Source: Pachypanchax playfairii
Lineage: Eukaryota; Chordata; Actinopteri; Cyprinodontiformes; Aplocheilidae
Assembly (NCBI GenBank): GCA_006937955.1
Contig: SSNP01000120.1
Location: 200,593-264,592 of the forward strand
Length of the DNA stretch: 64,000 nucleotides
Direction of reading: 5' to 3'
The notes under the pieces were generated by a model that saw nothing but the letters and a program-made list of their open reading frames with translations, did no database searches and had not been told where the DNA came from. Shown one piece after another: positions 21,000-33,118 of this stretch; positions within the stretch are counted from its first letter, which is position 1, and each line of letters begins with the position of its first letter. Made by a program: the position numbers and the translations under genes.

Positions 21000-21360
21000 T
21001 TTATGTCAAAAGCCGGGAGAGCAAAATAAACATACTCGCGCGCAGTTTACACTACCGTCGCGCAGAAATTCATCTACCGCGAGCACAAAAGAGCCTCACG
21101 CGCGAGAGATGGCCTACTACCGCGCGCGCTGATCACCTGCCACTCGCGAGTTTCTGTCGTGCCACCCCCGCTTGAGGACGGCTGCGCTCTCCGCCTTCGC
21201 GCTGACGTTTTGCTTGTGCGAATCAAAATGTGTTTTGACACATGGGGCGGGGACAAACCCCCCATTCCAGAAGCCTTCTCCTGATTGGCCCGTGTACACA
21301 GGAAGACCTTGACTGGACAGGTTGGCTGGAGGCGGGACAGTGGCGGTGGTCTTGGTAACA
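21000..21360. other. CpG-rich island in AT-rich surroundings
   Basis: There are many CG dinucleotides in runs such as CTCGCGCGCAG, CACGCGCGAGAG and CCGCGCGCGCTG, followed by a GC-rich stretch with GATTGGCC. It could be the promoter island of a lost gene or a CpG-rich MITE. The repeating CGCGAG motifs favour a repeat. No exon is recognisable in it. Confidence 0.4.
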
Positions 21361-23270
21361 ACGCTATATGTGATGTAAGTGGAAGTCACAGCACCCTCCC
21401 TTCATATTGCCTATAAAATAGATAAATATAAACACTCACAAAAAATCAACGATGAATTGGTAATGATAAAACAATATAAACCTATGGCACACTCAAGTCA
21501 AATTTACATTCACTCATTCACACATTTAGTGGTGATGACTACATTTAGCCCCAGCTGCTCCGTCTAGTTTCATTTTTTTGACAAAACCCCAGTTTAATAA
21601 GAACTCATTCTTGCTGTAGCATCTCTGCTGCACGTCACAAGCACGTCAATAGTTGGATGTAGGTCCAAATCATACACAGAACTGAGGTGTCCGTGGTAAT
21701 GCCTGATTACCTAAAGGACAAACTGATGCTGTTAGAAAACTGCAAAAATACCTGAACTCAGAAAGGTGGGTATATAATATTTACTATGTGTAATTAGCAT
21801 TATAGGGTGCTATACATACCGCACACAAATGGGTGGTATAAAATCTTCATCCTCACTGTCTTCAGTGTCCACTTCCTTAGTTTCATCTTCTTCTGAAGAA
21901 GACACGGACTCACTATCACTATATCACTATACAAGGAGTTTTTAAGGTCTTTGAATTCAGCTACATTGCATTGTGTCAACTCTTTTTTCCAAGTTTGTTA
22001 CTTTGTCCTGAACCTGACGCAGAACCAGACGGCGGCTGTTTCTCCTGCTGTGACATGGTAGAGCAGCGAACACTCCCAGCACAAAGTACACAAAGTATCT
22101 GAATCAGAAATTCGCTGCTTTTTTCTTATATTTTATTCAAATGTTGAAATTTTTAAAACTTTTTAGACATAAAAAAAGTACTTTTGATAGTTTATTTTAA
22201 CTGTTGTTTTTTTTCACTTTCATTGTAGTAAAACGTAGTTCAGATGTTGCATGAATCATTGAAACATGAAATATTTACATCAAAGTCACTGATCTGCTTG
22301 AAAAACCTCTTTACACAAAACGCTCTTTATCTCAGCTTTTAGTCCTGAAACATGTGGATTTTCTTAAAAAATGTTCCTCTTTTGTACTGCAGATTACTAA
22401 ATAACAGAAAGAGGTAGAAACATTTTTTTTTTGCTTTTGAAAGACTAAATTTTGTGCAGATGGTTTCAGAATTCACAGTTGTAGGACGCATCAACAGCCT
22501 CATTTCTGATTAATTAAATTGGAGGAGAGTGTGTGTATCAGTGACTTCCTCTGGGATGTGAGGACCTTAGCTTCACATTCCTTAGAATCATAAAAGGACC
22601 CAGGATCTCCACTCTCTGTGAATGGATTGTGTCATTCTCGACACTTACGACTGTTCACTCAAAAGTCTGTCAACCCCCCCCCACTGTGAAACAGTTTTTA
22701 GCAGAACCTGGTCTTTTGAAGCCACATACCCTGCCGAGATAATTTGCAGCAAATGCTAATGTGTTTGGAAATCCTTTTCTTTGCATTTGGATAAACGCAT
22801 GCCAAAGCATCCTGTGTTGTGTCAGCAGAGACGGGACGTCTCCAGTTTCACCCAAAAACACCCCCTCTTTTTACAACAGATGTTAAAACAAAGGCTCAGC
22901 TAAATAGCCCTGATGATTGAGATCTGAGCATCTCAGACTGCTTCAATATACCTATGAACTATTTAATGTGATCACAGCTAATTCAATCACTCCTTTCTTC
23001 ACAGGTATCAAACCAGCATCTTTGCTCTGAAGTAATGTTCACCCAGTTTAACTAAAGTGACAAAATGATTTGATGTATATCTGAAAACTATATTCAGTGA
23101 AACTCTGATAATAAGCATGAAAAATTCCAGATGTATGCAACTGCTGATCTGATCAATGACTGCTAACCAAAGGTCCTCCCCACAGGAAATGTCTAAGGAA
23201 CATTCTTCTTTTGAGAAGAGTATTTCTACATGAATTAGTGATACATTGTTCAGTGCTTAAAACGAAATGT
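21361..23270. other. Mostly non-coding; short acidic frame on the minus strand
   Basis: On the minus strand a short frame from about 22053 starts MSQQEKQPPSGSASGSG, and after a break an acidic stretch SSSEEDETKEVDTEDSEDED lies near 21910-21840. This resembles the acidic N-terminus of piggyBac- or hAT-like transposases. No catalytic part follows. The rest shows no gene. Confidence 0.3.
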
Positions 23271-23473
23271 GTTTAAATTAGGGGTGGGACTTTAACGCGT
23301 TAATTACGACTAATTAATTACAAGATATATAACGCGCTAAAAAATTTAACGCATTTTAATCACAATTTGCATTGTAAACATTGCAGACTTGCAATGCTGA
23401 ACTTTTGTCAGTGCATGGTTTCCTGCCGCACCGATTATACTGATGCACAAACCAAAGCTCGGTGGTCGCGAAC

Positions 23474-26400
23474 ATGGAGCCGCCAGATGAAAACGCATTG
23501 CTAGTATCAATGGAAGGCAAATTTTATTTAAAAAAGCTATCAGATGGAAGCATTGATAAAAGTGTCGTTTTCTGCACATTGTGTAAAAAAGAGTTTGCAT
23601 ACCATAGAAGCACGTCAATGCTACGTTACCATCTAAATGCAAAGCATGTTGCAACGAGCACACAAACCTCTGGCGCTGCTAACGCTAGCAGTCCGGGTCC
23701 AAGCTCGAAGAAGAGGTGTTGGCATCCCAAACTCGATGAAGTGACTGGTTTTAAGGCCAAAATGAGTAAGTCAACATCAGATAAGCTTACAAATTCACTC
23801 GCAAAGTGGATTGCTCTGGATTGTAGACCACTATCAGTGGTACAAGATAAGGGGTTAGAAAATGTGCTCCAAATAGCAACGGGTGATCCAACTTTTCAAA
23901 TGCCATGCAGAAAGACCATTTCAACCAAAATCCAACAGCTTCATAACACTGAAAAGCAAGCGAAAATGGATGCTTTGCATAAAGCCAAATGTGTGGCTCT
24001 AACGGGGGATCATTGGACCTCCGTTAGTAATTCTAATTACGTTGGTGTTACTGCACACATTGCAGATGACACAGACGGGACATGGCATTTACTGTCCTTT
24101 GCCCTGACTGTGCAGAAGACGAGCACTAGACACTTTGCTGAAAACTGTGCTGATCAGTTTCTGTCTGTAGCAGAGGAATGGAAAATTCAACATAAGGTCA
24201 CCACAATCGGAACGGACAGTGCGCGAACCATGATGGCTGCAGCCAGACACCTCCCACTCCAACACATGCCTTGTGTCGCTCACATCCTGCAAAGAGCCAT
24301 CACTGTTAGCCTCGCTGAAAGTGGGTTTAGTGATGCCTTAGCAAAATGTCGCAAGATAGTGGGTCACTTTAAACACAGCCCTGCTAACACAGAGGAATTT
24401 CACCAGGACCAAACAAGACTTGGACAAGATAGAGAACCACTCATACAGGATGTTTCCACAAGGTGGAATTCCACTCTGGATATGGTCTCTCGTCTGCTGA
24501 AGAATCAAGAGGCTGTTTTTGCCACTTTAAACAAACAAAAGCACAAGCTGGTCATGCTAACTCCATCAGAGCTGGTAAAACTCCAAAAGCTGGTGACTGT
24601 CCTTGAGCCATGCAGGTAAATAAAACTTTAAGTTTAATTTGTTACTGCTTCTTTAAAAAAGCTAGTTAACATTTTCTTTTGTATTTATCATTGCTTTTCT
24701 CACCTCTACTGCAGGTTTGTGACAGAGCTCCTTGGAGGTGAGACATACAGTGGGGCAAAAAAGTATTTAGTCAGCCACCAATTGTGTAAGTTCTCCCACT
24801 TAAAAAGATCAGAGAGGCCTGTAATTTTCATCATAGGTATACCTCAACTATGAGAGACAAAATGAGGAAAAAAATCCAGAAAATCACATTGTCTGATTTT
24901 TAAAGAATTTATTTGCAAATTATGGTGGAAAATAAGTATTTGGTCACCTACAAACAAGTAAGATTTCTGGCTTTCACAGACCTGTAACTTCTTTAAGAGG
25001 CTCCTCGGTTCTCCACTCGTTACCTGTATTAATGGCACCTGTGTGAACTCGTTATCAGTATAAAAGACACCTGTCCACAACCTCAAACAGTCACGCTCCA
25101 AACTCCACTATGGCCAAGACCAAAGAGCTGTCAAAGGACACCAGAAACAAAATTGTAGACCTTCACCAGGCTGGGAAGACTGAATCTGCAATAGGTAAGC
25201 AGCTTGGTGTGAAGAAATCAACTGTGGGAGCAATTATTAGAAAATGGAAGACATACAAGACCACTGATAATCTCCCTCGATCTGGGGCTCCATGCAAGAT
25301 CTCACCCCGTGGAGTCAAAATGATCACAAGAACGGTGAGCAAAAATCCCAGAACTACACGGAGGGACCTAGTGAATGACCTGCAGAGAGCTGGGACCAAA
25401 GTAACAAAGGCTACCATCAGTAACACACTACGCCGCCAGGGACTCAAATCCTGCAGTGCCAGACGTGTCCCCCTGCTGAAGCCAGGACACGTCCAGGCCC
25501 ATCTGCGGTTTGCTAGAGAGCATTTGGATGATCCAGAAGAGGATTGGGAGAACATCATATGGTCAGATGAAACCAAAATAGAACTTTTTGGTAGAAACTC
25601 AACTTGTCGTGTTTGGAGGGGAAAGAATGCTGAGTTGGATCCAAAGAACACCATACCTACTGTAAAGCATGGGGGTGGAAACATCATGCTTTGGGGCTGT
25701 TTTTCTGCAAGGGGACCAGGACGACTGATCCGTGTAAAGGAAAGAATGAATGGGGCCATGTATCGTAAGATTTTGAGTGAAAACCTCCTTCCATCAGCAA
25801 GGGCATTGAAAATGAGACGTGGCTGGGTCTTTCAGCATGACAATGATCCCAAACACACCGCCCGGGCAACGAAGGAGTGGCTTCGTAAGAAGCATTTCAA
25901 GGTCCTGGAGTGGCCTAGCCAGTCTCCAGATCTCAACCCCATAGAAAATCTCTGGAGGGAGTTGAAAGTCCGTGTTGCCCATCACTGCTCTAGAGGAGAT
26001 CTGCATGGAGGAATGGGCCAAAATACCAGCAACAGTGTGTGAAAACCTTGTGAAGACTTACAGAAAACGTTTGACCTCTGTCATTGCCAACAAAGGCTAT
26101 ATAACAAAGTATTGAGATTAACTTTTGTTATTGACCAAATACTTATTTTCCACCATAATTTGCAAATAAATTCTTTAAAAATCAGACAATGTGATTTTCT
26201 GGATTTTTTTTCCTCATTTTGTCTCTCATAGTTTAGGTATACCTATGATGAAAATTAAAGGCCTCTCTGATCTTTTTAAGTGGGAGAACTTACACAATTG
26301 GTGGCTGACTAAATACTTTTTTGCCCCACTGTATGTCTCATGTTCAGTGGTTTTACCTGCTCTCTGCCACCTGCACCATACCATGGAGGTTTCTGATGAT

Positions 26401-26964
26401 GACTCAACTTATATGGTGCGATTCAAGACGGCCTTCACAAAGGATTTATCCCAACGCATGGCTACACTCAACCATGAATGGCTCAGGATGGCTACTGTAC
26501 TTGACCCACGCTTTAAGGATTTAAAGTGTCTTGCAAGGGGAGAGCGAGAGGAGGTTTGGTCCAGCCTTGATGCCCTGCTGCACGAACAGTGTAAAAATGC
26601 CACCACACAAAGGCCGGCAGAAAAGAAAAAGCAAAAGGCTCTCCTTCTCTCTTCATTATCTTCAGAGTCTGATTCAGATGAGGAAGCCCTGTGTAACAGG
26701 GCCCTGAGTTTGTACAGAGCAGAATCCACCATCAATGAGACAGACTGCCCATTGCAGTGGTGGTCCAAGCGAGCAGGGACCCACCCACAGCTGTTTGTCC
26801 TGGCCCTCAAATATCTGAGTAGCCCTGCAACTTCAGTCCCATGTGAGAGACTGTTCTCACTTGCAGGTCACATAGTAACAAAAAAGAGAGCATCACTGAG
26901 CTCTGAAAATGTAAACAGGCTAGTTTGTCTGAGCAACTGGCTTAAAGAGAGGGAAAAGAAGTAG
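23474..26964 (+). CDS. hAT transposase (ZBED type), ORF intact but split by Tc1
   Basis: Exon 1 starts at ATG 23474 (context GCGAACATGG; the GTG twelve bases upstream is in frame but unlikely) and ends at 24615 before GTAAAT. Exon 2 starts at 24715 after CTACTGCAG and ends with TAG at 26962-26964. A Tc1 copy plus its TA duplication occupies 24748-26333. Excluding it, the frame is continuous for about 601 codons. An N-terminal BED zinc finger (FCTLCKKEFAY with RYHLNAKH) is followed by the catalytic core with GDHWTS and GTDSARTM. The CxxH helix (PCVAHILQRAI) comes next, and the hATC end carries SVPCERLFSLAGHIVTKKR, including the catalytic-region Glu. This cut-and-paste enzyme looks undamaged in itself. 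The Tc1 insertion would add stops, so the present allele should not make full-length protein. Confidence 0.9.
24748..26331 (+). mobile_element. Tc1-family transposon, copy 1, inside the hAT exon
   Basis: The ends CAGTGGGGCAAAAAAG and CTTTTTTGCCCCACTG lie between TA duplications (24746-24747 and 26332-26333). The terminal repeats are about 210 bp long, each with an outer AAGTATTTAGTCA and an inner AAGTATTTGGTCA motif, the IR/DR layout of Sleeping Beauty-like elements. The insertion is in exon 2 of the hAT transposase between the codons for Thr and Val. Confidence 0.95.
25110..26117 (+). pseudogene. Tc1 transposase, copy 1, 17-bp deletion
   Basis: The frame starts MAKTKELSKDTRNKI with a paired-like helix-turn-helix (KQLGVKKSTVGAIIRKW), then the second DNA-binding subdomain. 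The catalytic triad appears as WSDETKIE, FQHDNDPKHTA and SPDLNPIENLWRELK. Directly after the third catalytic residue, at GTTGCCC|ATCACTG (about 25980), 17 bases present in copy 2 are missing. The frame then shifts and ends early at 26042, losing the normal C-terminus (which in copy 2 ends NKGYITKY). The DDE residues are intact, so some activity cannot be excluded, but the C-terminal helix is altered. Confidence 0.9.
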
Positions 26965-27600
26965 ACATGGAGGTATTGTGAAGCCAATGGGTTTGTTATT
27001 CTTTGCACTACAAGACTGATCAAACTGTTGTTACCTAATGTTCAAAATAATTTGTGCTACAGTGTAGGCACTTGGGACATTTAAATACCTACACTCATTT
27101 CTAGTTGTCTTACCCAAAGAAGTAGTACGTGCACTTTGTTTCAGTTTTTTTTACTACCATTTAAGAACAGTACTGTCCTGAAAGTACTTAAAAATAGCAC
27201 TTCATGTGTGGGTTTCTTAAATTTTGGAAGACTGTATTTTCTTTTACATTTTCAACTGTTTTGAACAGAAGTACAGTAGAAATTGCATTTTGTTTCAGTT
27301 GTGTATTTTTTTTTCAATTGAATCAGTCCTGTTTTGAAAAAGTACCTAAAATAGCACTTTAATGGTAGGTCTCATAAGTTTGGACAGGAATATTTTTTAT
27401 TACAATTCCTACTATTTACAGCTGAAATGCAATTACATGCATTCTTTTTCTAATATTAAAAGAGCTTAAGTTAAAATATCAGTGCCTGTCTATTATTTCA
27501 TTCAATCTTCTACTAAAATGGGTTGAATTTTATTTAAAAAGTTCATTTTTCTGGCAATTATTGTAAGTCAGTAAAAATGTGATTAATCAAGATTAAATAA
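26965..27600. other. 3' untranslated part of the hAT element
   Basis: AT-rich with no further gene. TTTTGAAAAAGTACCTAAAATAGCACTTYA-type stretches recur (about 27175 and 27335) as an internal direct repeat of about 50 bp. Confidence 0.6.
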
Positions 27601-27949
27601 TTACAAAAGCTCTAATTAATTAGATTAATTTTTTTAATCGAGTCCCACCCCTAGTTTAAATCACTCTCTTCAGTAAGTCGCTATAAAGAGCAATGTAATC
27701 TAAATTGATTTAAAATAATGTTTTGATTAAACATGTTACAGATCTTAGGATATATTGAATTAACCTGCAAATCCCTTCTTTACTACTCAGGAATAAATAC
27801 TGATATGTGTAAAAGTAATATGTCATTAGAATAAGGAAACACTGTTCATTAATTCTTGTTAAAAGATAAAATTGATGATAATGTTAGTCTCACAAAGAGT
27901 GGATGAGCAAGCGTTTTATTTGATATAATAAAATCTGAAAATCTACCCG

Positions 27950-29118
27950 AGGGGCCGTCCTAAAATTCGAATTCCCCAAAACGGATTTTTCATTGGCTAA
28001 GAGCCCATGATAGTCACGCCTTGAGGCGGGCGTAGGAGTCCATAATTGACCCTTACCAAGGGGTCACTGGCCACTTCTTTTTGACTCTGCTCACTTTTTA
28101 ACTTTTTATGCCTTCTCACTTTTTTCACTTCCTTTTATTCTTCCTCCGTTCCATTTTTATCATTTTTACCTCGTTTTGCGAGTTTAAAACCTTTTTCTTG
28201 ATTTTATTTGAACAAACTCCTCGTTTATTTGACACTTAAGCTTTCGTTTAATGCGCGATTTTCTTTATCTTCAAAGCTCATTTTTCTTTAAATTCGACGC
28301 ACGTTCAAACACGCAAAGTATTTTGTTTGAATAGTTTAATTTCACAAAATCCAGACTTCACGTCGCCAGCTGGAAGAAGAAACTACAGATCCCAGAATTC
28401 CTTCCGTGGGCCTTCGACACATGACGATCACTTCCAGTGACCTGATCCTTACGAAGCAGACGGCATCTAACCAGGAAAAGTTCCGACACTCGGAGGTAGA
28501 ACAACTTCAAGTAGACGGACCTCTCTGGAAATAAAGGAGCGAAAACTCTCCGCCGTGCTGCAAAGAAGTAAGAGATCAATTTCATTTAATCCATGACAAA
28601 GGATTGAAAACATCTGTGTTGGTGTCTCAGTGGCCCGGAAGTGAAATCTATGCCTCCATTTTTTCGTCTTTTCTCTCACTCCAAATTTACAATTTTCCTT
28701 AAATTCAAAATTATCTTCCGTGTTAAAAGAGCATTTTCCGTTTCCTCACCCACTCTTACTAGTGTTTAAGATTCTTGAACGTTAGAAAGTCCACTTATTC
28801 TAGAAACATACTAAGTCTGACGTAATTTCCTGTTCGCAGCATCGTTAATTCCATTAAGTGTTTAACTGTTTATTTGTTTGTCTGTTTATTGGTCTGTCTT
28901 CCTTGTTGTTCAATAAATATTCACCTTAATTTTAATTGGCCGATTCAGTGAGTTTTTATGTGTGATTTGAGTCACTATCTGGACGGACATGCGACTTCAT
29001 ATTATGAGACTGAAATAATCTGATTAAATATTCTAATATTTAATTCCTTCGTAAGAAGGTGGTGCCCCGAATAACACGTATTGAAGAGGCAAACTTTCAT
29101 AATACGTGTTCCCCTACA
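27950..29118. repeat. Dispersed repeat with terminal hairpin, possibly a retroelement LTR
   Basis: The right end matches the intronic insertion at 16664-16858 in inverted orientation. It includes AACACGTATT (29072-29081), an 18-base loop and AATACGTGTT, a perfect 10-bp stem. AATAAA occurs at about 28911. No reliable gene is seen; the small frames at 28358-28679 have no recognisable motif. The left boundary (near GAGGGGCCGTCC) is uncertain. Confidence 0.45.
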
Positions 29119-29230
29119 CAGTCATAGGAGAAAATATTCTGTGGGCCTTAAAAAATCAGTATAAATGCTAAATAAATCTGGTACTGTGAGGGATATGAAA
29201 TCTGAATGTGGCTGGCACTGAATGAGTTAA

Positions 29231-30059
29231 AGGTGGTATATGTAACATTTTCATTAAAAGCTATATTTTTTAACAAAATAATGCCTCCACGGGGTGTTTA
29301 GAGGGTTGTAGAATGAAAATACAGCATTTCCTTGAAAAATTATATTTGAAGTAAATTATAATATATTAATTTTGACGGGCACGACGTTGGCCTTTTGTTC
29401 ACATCTACCAGCCAATAACTGGCAGAGCAGAAGGTACCATTTTGGGTTGCCTAATACCGTAAATACTGCAGCACAGTGAGGCTGGTACTGTTGAGTGTGC
29501 AGATCAAGTAGCTGGAAGCACCGTGGACATGTGGTGATTATATACTTTATTTGCTTGCCATAGAGGATTCCTCTGGGGTTTCCCATGTGATGAGCAAGTT
29601 CTTTGTGGAAATGTTTTTCATTAGCTGCTAAGCTAACACAAAGCTACATGTTGGTGAAGTGGAGGAGCTTCGGGCCACTTGTTTGACTGGAAGACACACT
29701 ATGGAGGATTTTATTGCTTTTTTTTTATTTTATTGGATAAGTGGGGCGTGCAGGATGGTGTGTGAGGAGGAGAGAGGATCTTAAAAGGGACTGCAGGAAG
29801 TTTTGGAACCGCGGTGCAACTATGAACTCTTTGCCACGGACTCAATCGATGACTGAGCTTCAAACAGGTAGGAGCTGCTTTTATCATAGTCAGAGCTGAA
29901 CTCCTGATATTTTATTTGGATTGGGGATCAGAGTGGGTTTGGTGAGGAATATTCGGCCTGAGCATCGGAGCGAGCGCGCGCTGGGGTAAACGAGCCTGGC
30001 ACCCAGATGGCTGAAGTCTTTGTGCCGTGTTATTGTGTTCTGAGTTCCATATCCCACCT
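29231..30059. mobile_element. TTAA-flanked MITE (AGGTGGKATATG ends)
   Basis: The left end AGGTGGTATATGTAAC follows TTAA (29227-29230). The right end TTCCATATCCCACCT precedes TTAA (30060-30063). The ends are inverted repeats. A second partial copy of the right end, inverted, lies at about 32153-32236, sharing CAGCCATCTGGGTGCCAGGCTCGTT. The interior has no transposase. Confidence 0.75.
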
Positions 30060-30063
30060 TTAA

Positions 30064-33051
30064 AGAATGTGTGCATGTGGAAACTATAGAATCAGACCCT
30101 GAAATAACTGAGCAGATCAATGACAGACGATTTATGCAATTTAACTCAATCCAAAAGATGCCATTAGGTTTGTCAATTTTTTAGTAACACTTTTCTCATC
30201 TTAGTGAGAGTAGTGTCGTCATCTATAGCAGAGGAAACTGTCCATCCTTTAGAAAGCAAGTCAAGTTTTCTTATGATGCTGGCTTCTGACCTAAACTTTT
30301 GACTATTTGACCTAAAGGATGAGCTCCCCTGAATGTTTGCCATATGAACCACATTTGATCAGGTCTTGTTTGTAAACCACTACATTTAGACAGTTAAAAT
30401 CTAGACAATTTCTTTACTGAAAAAAAGATTATTAAAATATTTTTGTTTGATGGAACTTAAGTTTTTGAAAGTTGAAATGGGTTTTAGAAATGTATGCCTC
30501 TGAAACCACTTCATAGCAGGTCTAGTTCGAAGGCTACAACACATGAACAGCTTAAACCTAGGCTAGATTATTAAACAACAGAATCTTTAAACCCAGCTAC
30601 TGATTTGTAAAACCTTTAAATTATATTTTGGTGATCAGTATTGGGGGCTGGTGCCCATCTCCAGCATTTATCAGGCCAGAGGCGGGTACACTGTGGACAA
30701 GTTGACAGGTCACTGTGTAGCAACAGTGATGCACACACAAACACACTCATATATAGTCACGTTTTTGGACTGTGAAAGGAAGCCGGAGTACCTGGAGGGA
30801 ACCCCCGCATACACAAAAACATGCAAACTTTTAATTAGTTAAGACTATTACACAGATTTATTCTCTGCTCTAAATTACAATGTCACCAGGTAACCTTGAA
30901 CCCATCCAAACATTAAGAAGATGCATTGAGCAAATAAACTCTTGAATGCGTGTCATATTTTTTTCCAGCAAACAATTATGTGCAGGTAGTTTGAGCTGGA
31001 GTGCAGGGCCTGGCCGCCTGCAGCACCATATTCATTCTAAGATCATCCACTTTATGGCTTTTTCCTAAACTTTGTAGTGGAGTTATTATCCTGTGTGAAG
31101 GTGGCCTAACTGGTCAGCCCCTTTTTTCTTCTATTTTTCGCCCTCACTTTTCAGAGAACATCCCTGGTAAACCCAGAACACAACCAAGACAAACTAAAGA
31201 AAATAAATGGAATAGCTATAATTAGCATAGCATTAGCGAAGGCTAAACACAAAAGGAAATCAGCTTATCACATGTCTGCATCTTAGAAAACGTAAATAAA
31301 CCATCAGTATATTGCACTACTCAAATCTAATTTGTTGTCAAAATTTTCCAGAAGAGAAGATAGAGGGCCGTTGATGAATTTCCCCCCAAAACAAACTTTT
31401 ATTCCAACTGTCATTGTCCTGTTAAGTAACTTATCTTATGCCTTCTTATTGTTTACTTATTCTGATACGTCAGGGTTTAATTTGTTTGATGGACGCAAGT
31501 TTTTATTTTATTTTTAAAAAAATACTGGCTGCACAACAAATGACCCTACTAGGACAATAAAGATTCCTTGAACCCTGAAGCTATGTGCTTGCATGAAAGC
31601 TAAACAAGATTGCCGACATCCTGTCAACATGTCCAACCCTGGCCATCGAAATAAAAGACTAAACTGAACAGAATAGTTAATTTAAACAATTGTTTTAATA
31701 CTACAACATATTGGGGTAGAACAGCAGTGTTGGTCCTTTTTAAAAAAGGACCTCTGCAATTTGCTCTGCTGTAATGTCAAATCCTGACTGATGCGTCCCA
31801 TTCTTTCATAATCAATGCTTGGGGTTTGTCATGATTAGTGGGTTGCTGTCTTATACGCCTTTCCTTTCATTCGAATATTCTTTTGTCACACATCCCTCCT
31901 GACATTTATCTCCACTAATTTCCAGACTCTGTTGCTTTGAACAGTTGTTAACCATTTCTTCTTGTAGAAATGATTTTCACTATTCCACATTGGTAGTTTG
32001 TTTTACAGAAACTGTTCTATAGACTTATATTATGGGTATTCATTTCCAACATGTGTAATACACTTTCAACATTTTCATGTAGTGACATGTATTGGTCACT
32101 AGGAGATGCACTTTGTTATTTTTCTTATCAGAATCAGTTCATTTGACATTTAAAAAGGTGGGATATGTAATATGAACAGTGTAACACAGCACAAAGCCTT
32201 CAGCCATCTGGGTGCCAGGCTCGTTAACCCCCACAGGCTTCAACTTTTTAAACTAGCAGAGGATGTATTTTCTGAGGCAACCTGTCTCAAGACCTGATCA
32301 CTTTGATTTGGTTCATCCACTAAAATTGAAGCATACTGCACTATCAGGACTGTGGTGAAGATCACGTGGGCTGAATTTCTATCCAGGATATGTACAGGTC
32401 AAGGGTGAGGAAACATGTAGCTCACATATTAAACCCCACACATACTGCTCACAAACTTTATCTGGGCTTGGGACCAGAGTAAGGAGGACACCGGCATGTG
32501 TCCCCTTAGGCTGCATTTGAAATTTTATAAACTTTTCAACCCCTAAATTTTTACAAAGCAACTTTCACATGTGCCCATTAGAATAAATTTGTGCTGTTCT
32601 CTTGTTGGCGGTTATCACATAAAGCTAAACTGGTGTAAGGCGAATTGATGTAATGTTTAGCACTGCAAGGTTATGAAAAAGGGAAGGAGTCATGGCTCAA
32701 CGCACGAGTGAATAAACCAGCACTAAAGGTAATTGCCTTCTCCCTCACTTCAGCAGCCTTTCCTCTCCAATCTCTACAACTCCCTGACAATGTAGCTCCT
32801 CCCACCTCTGTAAACATAAAAAAAAAAATGCATCTGCAATACATGTGCTTTCACATCCAGTCTCACAGTGAACAAGAATGAGACACGCTGACAGTGAGAT
32901 TGCAGGCACTTTGCGAGGTAGCGAGGAGGACCATTTCCTTTCCCATCTGTTCTGTATCTGATGCTCACTCACATTCTGCCTCAACCCTTGAGCTTTTACA
33001 CTGACTCAGTAATCAAAACGGTGAGGCTTACTGCTTGTTTCTCTGTAAGCT
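30064..33051. other. Non-coding upstream region with repeat fragments
   Basis: At 30640-30830 is a piece of the common fish repeat with GGCTGGTGCCCATCTCCAGC and GGACTGTGAAAGGAAGCCGGAGTACCTGGAGGGAACCC. At 32153-32236 is a MITE end (see 29231). The last few hundred bases before 33052 are free of obvious repeats and may contain the promoter and 5' UTR of the exon there. No other gene is seen. Confidence 0.55.
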
Positions 33052-33118
33052 ATGGAGATGCTGGAACAAACATTCAGGATGCAAAGACAAGATTCTGTAT
33101 TTTCTGATTCTCCAACTG
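33052..33118 (+). CDS. First coding exon (isoform a) of a SYNGAP/RASAL2/DAB2IP-family RasGAP gene
   Basis: ATG at 33052 opens 22 codons (MEMLEQTFRMQRQDSVFSDSPT). These end with a single G before GTAAGAAT, a good donor, so the exon leaves phase 1. The next exon at 43470 begins in phase 1, and the join makes an Asp codon. The peptide is short and charged, with an RQDSVFSDS motif that looks like a phosphorylation site; no domain is present. The context before ATG (AAGCTATGG) is moderate. The exon is assigned to this gene only because of phase, strand and position. The link to the 43470 exon 10 kb downstream is inference and needs transcript evidence. Confidence 0.55.

Larger units (their letters stand above)
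23279..27653 (+). mobile_element. hAT element, complete, with Tc1 inserted
   Basis: The terminal repeats TAGGGGTGGGACT match at both ends. They are flanked by the perfect 8-bp duplication GTTTAAAT (23271-23278 and 27654-27661), the hallmark of hAT transposons. Subterminal AATTAATTA motifs also mirror each other. Without the Tc1 insert the element is about 2.8 kb and carries a two-exon transposase. Confidence 0.95.

Noticed and set aside
24844..25101. 85-codon minus ORF and its relatives at 36345-36599 and 36594-36854
   Set aside because: They fall in the Tc1 terminal repeats and do not represent genes.
25163..25759. 198-codon minus-strand ORF (and its twin at 35687-36283)
   Set aside because: Both are antisense shadows of the Tc1 transposase; no independent motif.
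29822..29867. ATG, 15 codons (MNSLPRTQSMTELQT) and a good GTAGGA donor in phase 1, as a third alternative first exon of the RasGAP gene
   Set aside because: It lies completely inside the TTAA-flanked MITE 29231-30059, whose end recurs at 32153. Phase and donor fit could be chance; I would need transcript evidence before adding it.
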